A stretch of 64,000 nt of DNA from Comamonas halotolerans. GTDB taxonomy: Bacteria; Pseudomonadota; Gammaproteobacteria; Burkholderiales; Burkholderiaceae_C. Positions within the stretch are counted from its first letter, which is position 1, and every line of letters begins with the position of its first letter. Made by a program: the position numbers and the translations under genes. This document shows positions 62,819-64,000 of the stretch, piece after piece. The notes beneath the pieces are model-generated. The model did not search any database, was not told the DNA's origin, and worked only from the letters and a program-made list of their open reading frames with translations. Where the stretch lies: positions 248,001 to 312,000 of the forward strand of contig NZ_JASAUZ010000023.1 of the NCBI RefSeq assembly GCF_030162935.1, in the 5' to 3' direction.

Positions 62819-63880
62819 TCACACATGCAAGGGCATCCAGCGATGCGGCGCGATGAACACACCAATCGCATCACCCACTTGCGCACGATGGTCACGTGCA
62901 ACATCCACCAGCCACGGTGTGCCATGCGCAGCCAGCTGCACCGTCAGCTGCACACGATCTCCCAGGAACAGACGACGCTGCACCATGGCCAGTGCAGCCT
63001 GGTTCTCCCCGGGGGCACAGACTTCGATGTCTTCTGGTCGCACCAAGAGCGTGTCAACTCCCTGACACGCTGGCGGGCATGTCCACGCCACATCACCCAG
63101 CTGCAACGTGTTGCCGCGTGCTTGCTCGGGCGTGCGCTGCACATGATTGACACGGCCTAGAAACGAGGCCACAAAAGGATGCTGTGGCGTGCGATACAGC
63201 GTTTCGCCATCGCCCACCTGCAGGATGCGCCCTGACTGCATGATGGCCATGCGGTCTGCAATGGCCAGTGCTTCTTGCTGGTCGTGGGTCACGTGCACGG
63301 CGGTGATCTGCAACTGCCGCAGCATCTGCGCCAGCTCATCGCGCAGCGACTCCTTGAGCTTGGCATCCAGTGCGGTCAGCGGTTCATCCAGAAGCAGCAC
63401 ACGTGGCTGGCACGCCACTGCACGGGCCAGTGCCACACGCTGCCGCTGTCCGCCAGAGAGTTCCGAGGGACGACGCTTTTCCAGCCCATTGAGCCTTACC
63501 AGATCAATCAGATCATTGACCTTGGCACGCAGCTGTGCCTCGGGAACATTGCGAATTTTCAGTCCGTAAGCAATATTGCTGTAGACGGACATTTGCGGAA
63601 ACAGCGCATAGTGCTGAAACATCATCCCCACCTGGCGCCGCTCAATAGGCAAATGTGTCACCTCTTGCGTGTCAAAGCCCAGATAGCTTCCGGCATCCGG
63701 CGTTTCCAGCCCCGCAATAATGCGCAGCAACGTCGTCTTGCCACAGCCCGACGGACCAAGCAGCGCCAGCACTTCCCCAGGTTCGATGTGCAAATTGGTG
63801 GCTTGCAGCCCCTTGGTGCCATCAGGATAGGTTTTGGCACAGTTGCGAATTTCGATACTGGTCTTGTTGTTATTGGCCAT
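62819..63880 (-). CDS. ABC importer ATP-binding protein with TOBE domain
   Basis: The ATPase of an importer of the PotA/FbpC/UgpC class. In 353 residues: Walker A GPSGCGKTT (42-50), Q-loop FQHYALFPQM, the signature LSGGQRQRVALARA, Walker B VLLLDEPLTALD, the His of THDQQEALAIAD, then a TOBE-type C-terminal domain (about 270-350; TLLVRPEDIEV). ATG 63880 overlaps the end of the permease gene by 11 bases. With the phosphodiesterase and phosphatase downstream, the cargo is likely an organophosphorus compound such as a phosphodiester or a phosphonate. The substrate-binding protein must lie beyond the right edge. Confidence 0.92.
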   Translation of the reverse strand: MANNNKTSIEIRNCAKTYPDGTKGLQATNLHIEPGEVLALLGPSGCGKTTLLRIIAGLETPDAGSYLGFDTQEVTHLPIERRQVGMMFQHYALFPQMSVYSNIAYGLKIRNVPEAQLRAKVNDLIDLVRLNGLEKRRPSELSGGQRQRVALARAVACQPRVLLLDEPLTALDAKLKESLRDELAQMLRQLQITAVHVTHDQQEALAIADRMAIMQSGRILQVGDGETLYRTPQHPFVASFLGRVNHVQRTPEQARGNTLQLGDVAWTCPPACQGVDTLLVRPEDIEVCAPGENQAALAMVQRRLFLGDRVQLTVQLAAHGTPWLVDVARDHRAQVGDAIGVFIAPHRWMPLHV

Positions 63881-64000
63881 AGTGTTTCTCAATCATTTTC
63901 TGGGCCATCTGAAAGCCCCACAGCACCGGCAGAATCACCAATAGAAAGATGATGGTGTAGGCAGAACCGATCTCGATACGCATGGAGGCATAGGTGTCTG
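63870..64000 (-). CDS. ABC transporter permease, C-terminal end only (continues past right edge)
   Basis: The last 42 codons of a membrane permease. The visible C-terminus contains the hydrophobic helix SAYTIIFLLVILPVLWGF and ends with EKHYGQ, then TAA at 63870. It overlaps the ATPase start by 11 bases, which shows coupling with the ATPase. Nothing more can be said about its family from this piece. Confidence 0.7.
   Translation of the reverse strand, partial: DTYASMRIEIGSAYTIIFLLVILPVLWGFQMAQKMIEKHYGQ

Overview
The window looks like a chromosomal segment of a high-GC betaproteobacterium, most likely Comamonadaceae (Comamonas-like). This is inferred from the protein families and from the order rhodanese-grxC-secB-gpsA facing gpmA-S41 peptidase-moeB; no search was run. 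Genes are dense, and many transcription units end in clear intrinsic terminators. I saw no tRNA, rRNA, CRISPR array, insertion sequence or prophage gene.

Layout. 1-7.6 kb: a class A penicillin-binding protein cut by the left edge, the Fe-S carrier Mrp/ApbC, a membrane Mrr-like nuclease, a diguanylate cyclase, metG and a small lipoprotein. 7.9-13.5 kb: a sulfur-oxidation module made of a cytochrome c, a flavocytochrome c flavoprotein, a YeeE/YedE transporter, a second divergent flavoprotein, soxY and soxZ; soxXA, soxB and soxCD are not in the window. 13.5-18.9 kb: a GH3 glycosidase, a YitT membrane protein, an OmlA/BamE-like lipoprotein, a DUF3460 protein and scpA. 19-24.3 kb: bioB-bioA-bioD-bioF followed by a tautomerase (CHMI family). 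24.3-29.3 kb: a CBS protein, a fused pabB-pabC, a diguanylate cyclase with a duplicated sensor, and a DTW-family tRNA modification enzyme. 29.4-38 kb: a LysR regulator divergent from an E. coli-type lysA, gpsA, secB, grxC, a rhodanese, gpmA, a carboxy-terminal protease and moeB/thiF.

38-42 kb holds a single-receiver protein, a NarL-type regulator divergent from its CHASE3 histidine kinase, and three small envelope or stress genes (DUF1328, DUF883-like, BON lipoprotein). 42-50.5 kb holds a zinc-ribbon metallopeptidase, coaD, rsmD, two M16 peptidases, ftsY, cutA, a DMT permease and a GFA-family protein. 50.6-61 kb is a CoA-based catabolic locus in two divergent arms: MmgE/PrpD, a wrecked hydratase-thiolase pseudogene and a double-hotdog thioesterase on the minus strand; acyl-CoA dehydrogenase, Bug solute-binding protein, NDP-forming acyl-CoA synthetase, alpha/beta hydrolase, LysR regulator and AbrB-family membrane protein on the plus strand. 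The right end carries an ABC importer (permease cut by the edge, ATPase) with a GpdQ-like phosphodiesterase and a HAD phosphatase, suggesting uptake and cleavage of an organophosphorus compound.

The points most worth attention are the incomplete Sox module, with a second flavoprotein lacking the FAD-linking cysteine and a SoxY ending SGCGM, and the deletion-fused hydratase-thiolase pseudogene inside an otherwise intact catabolic locus.
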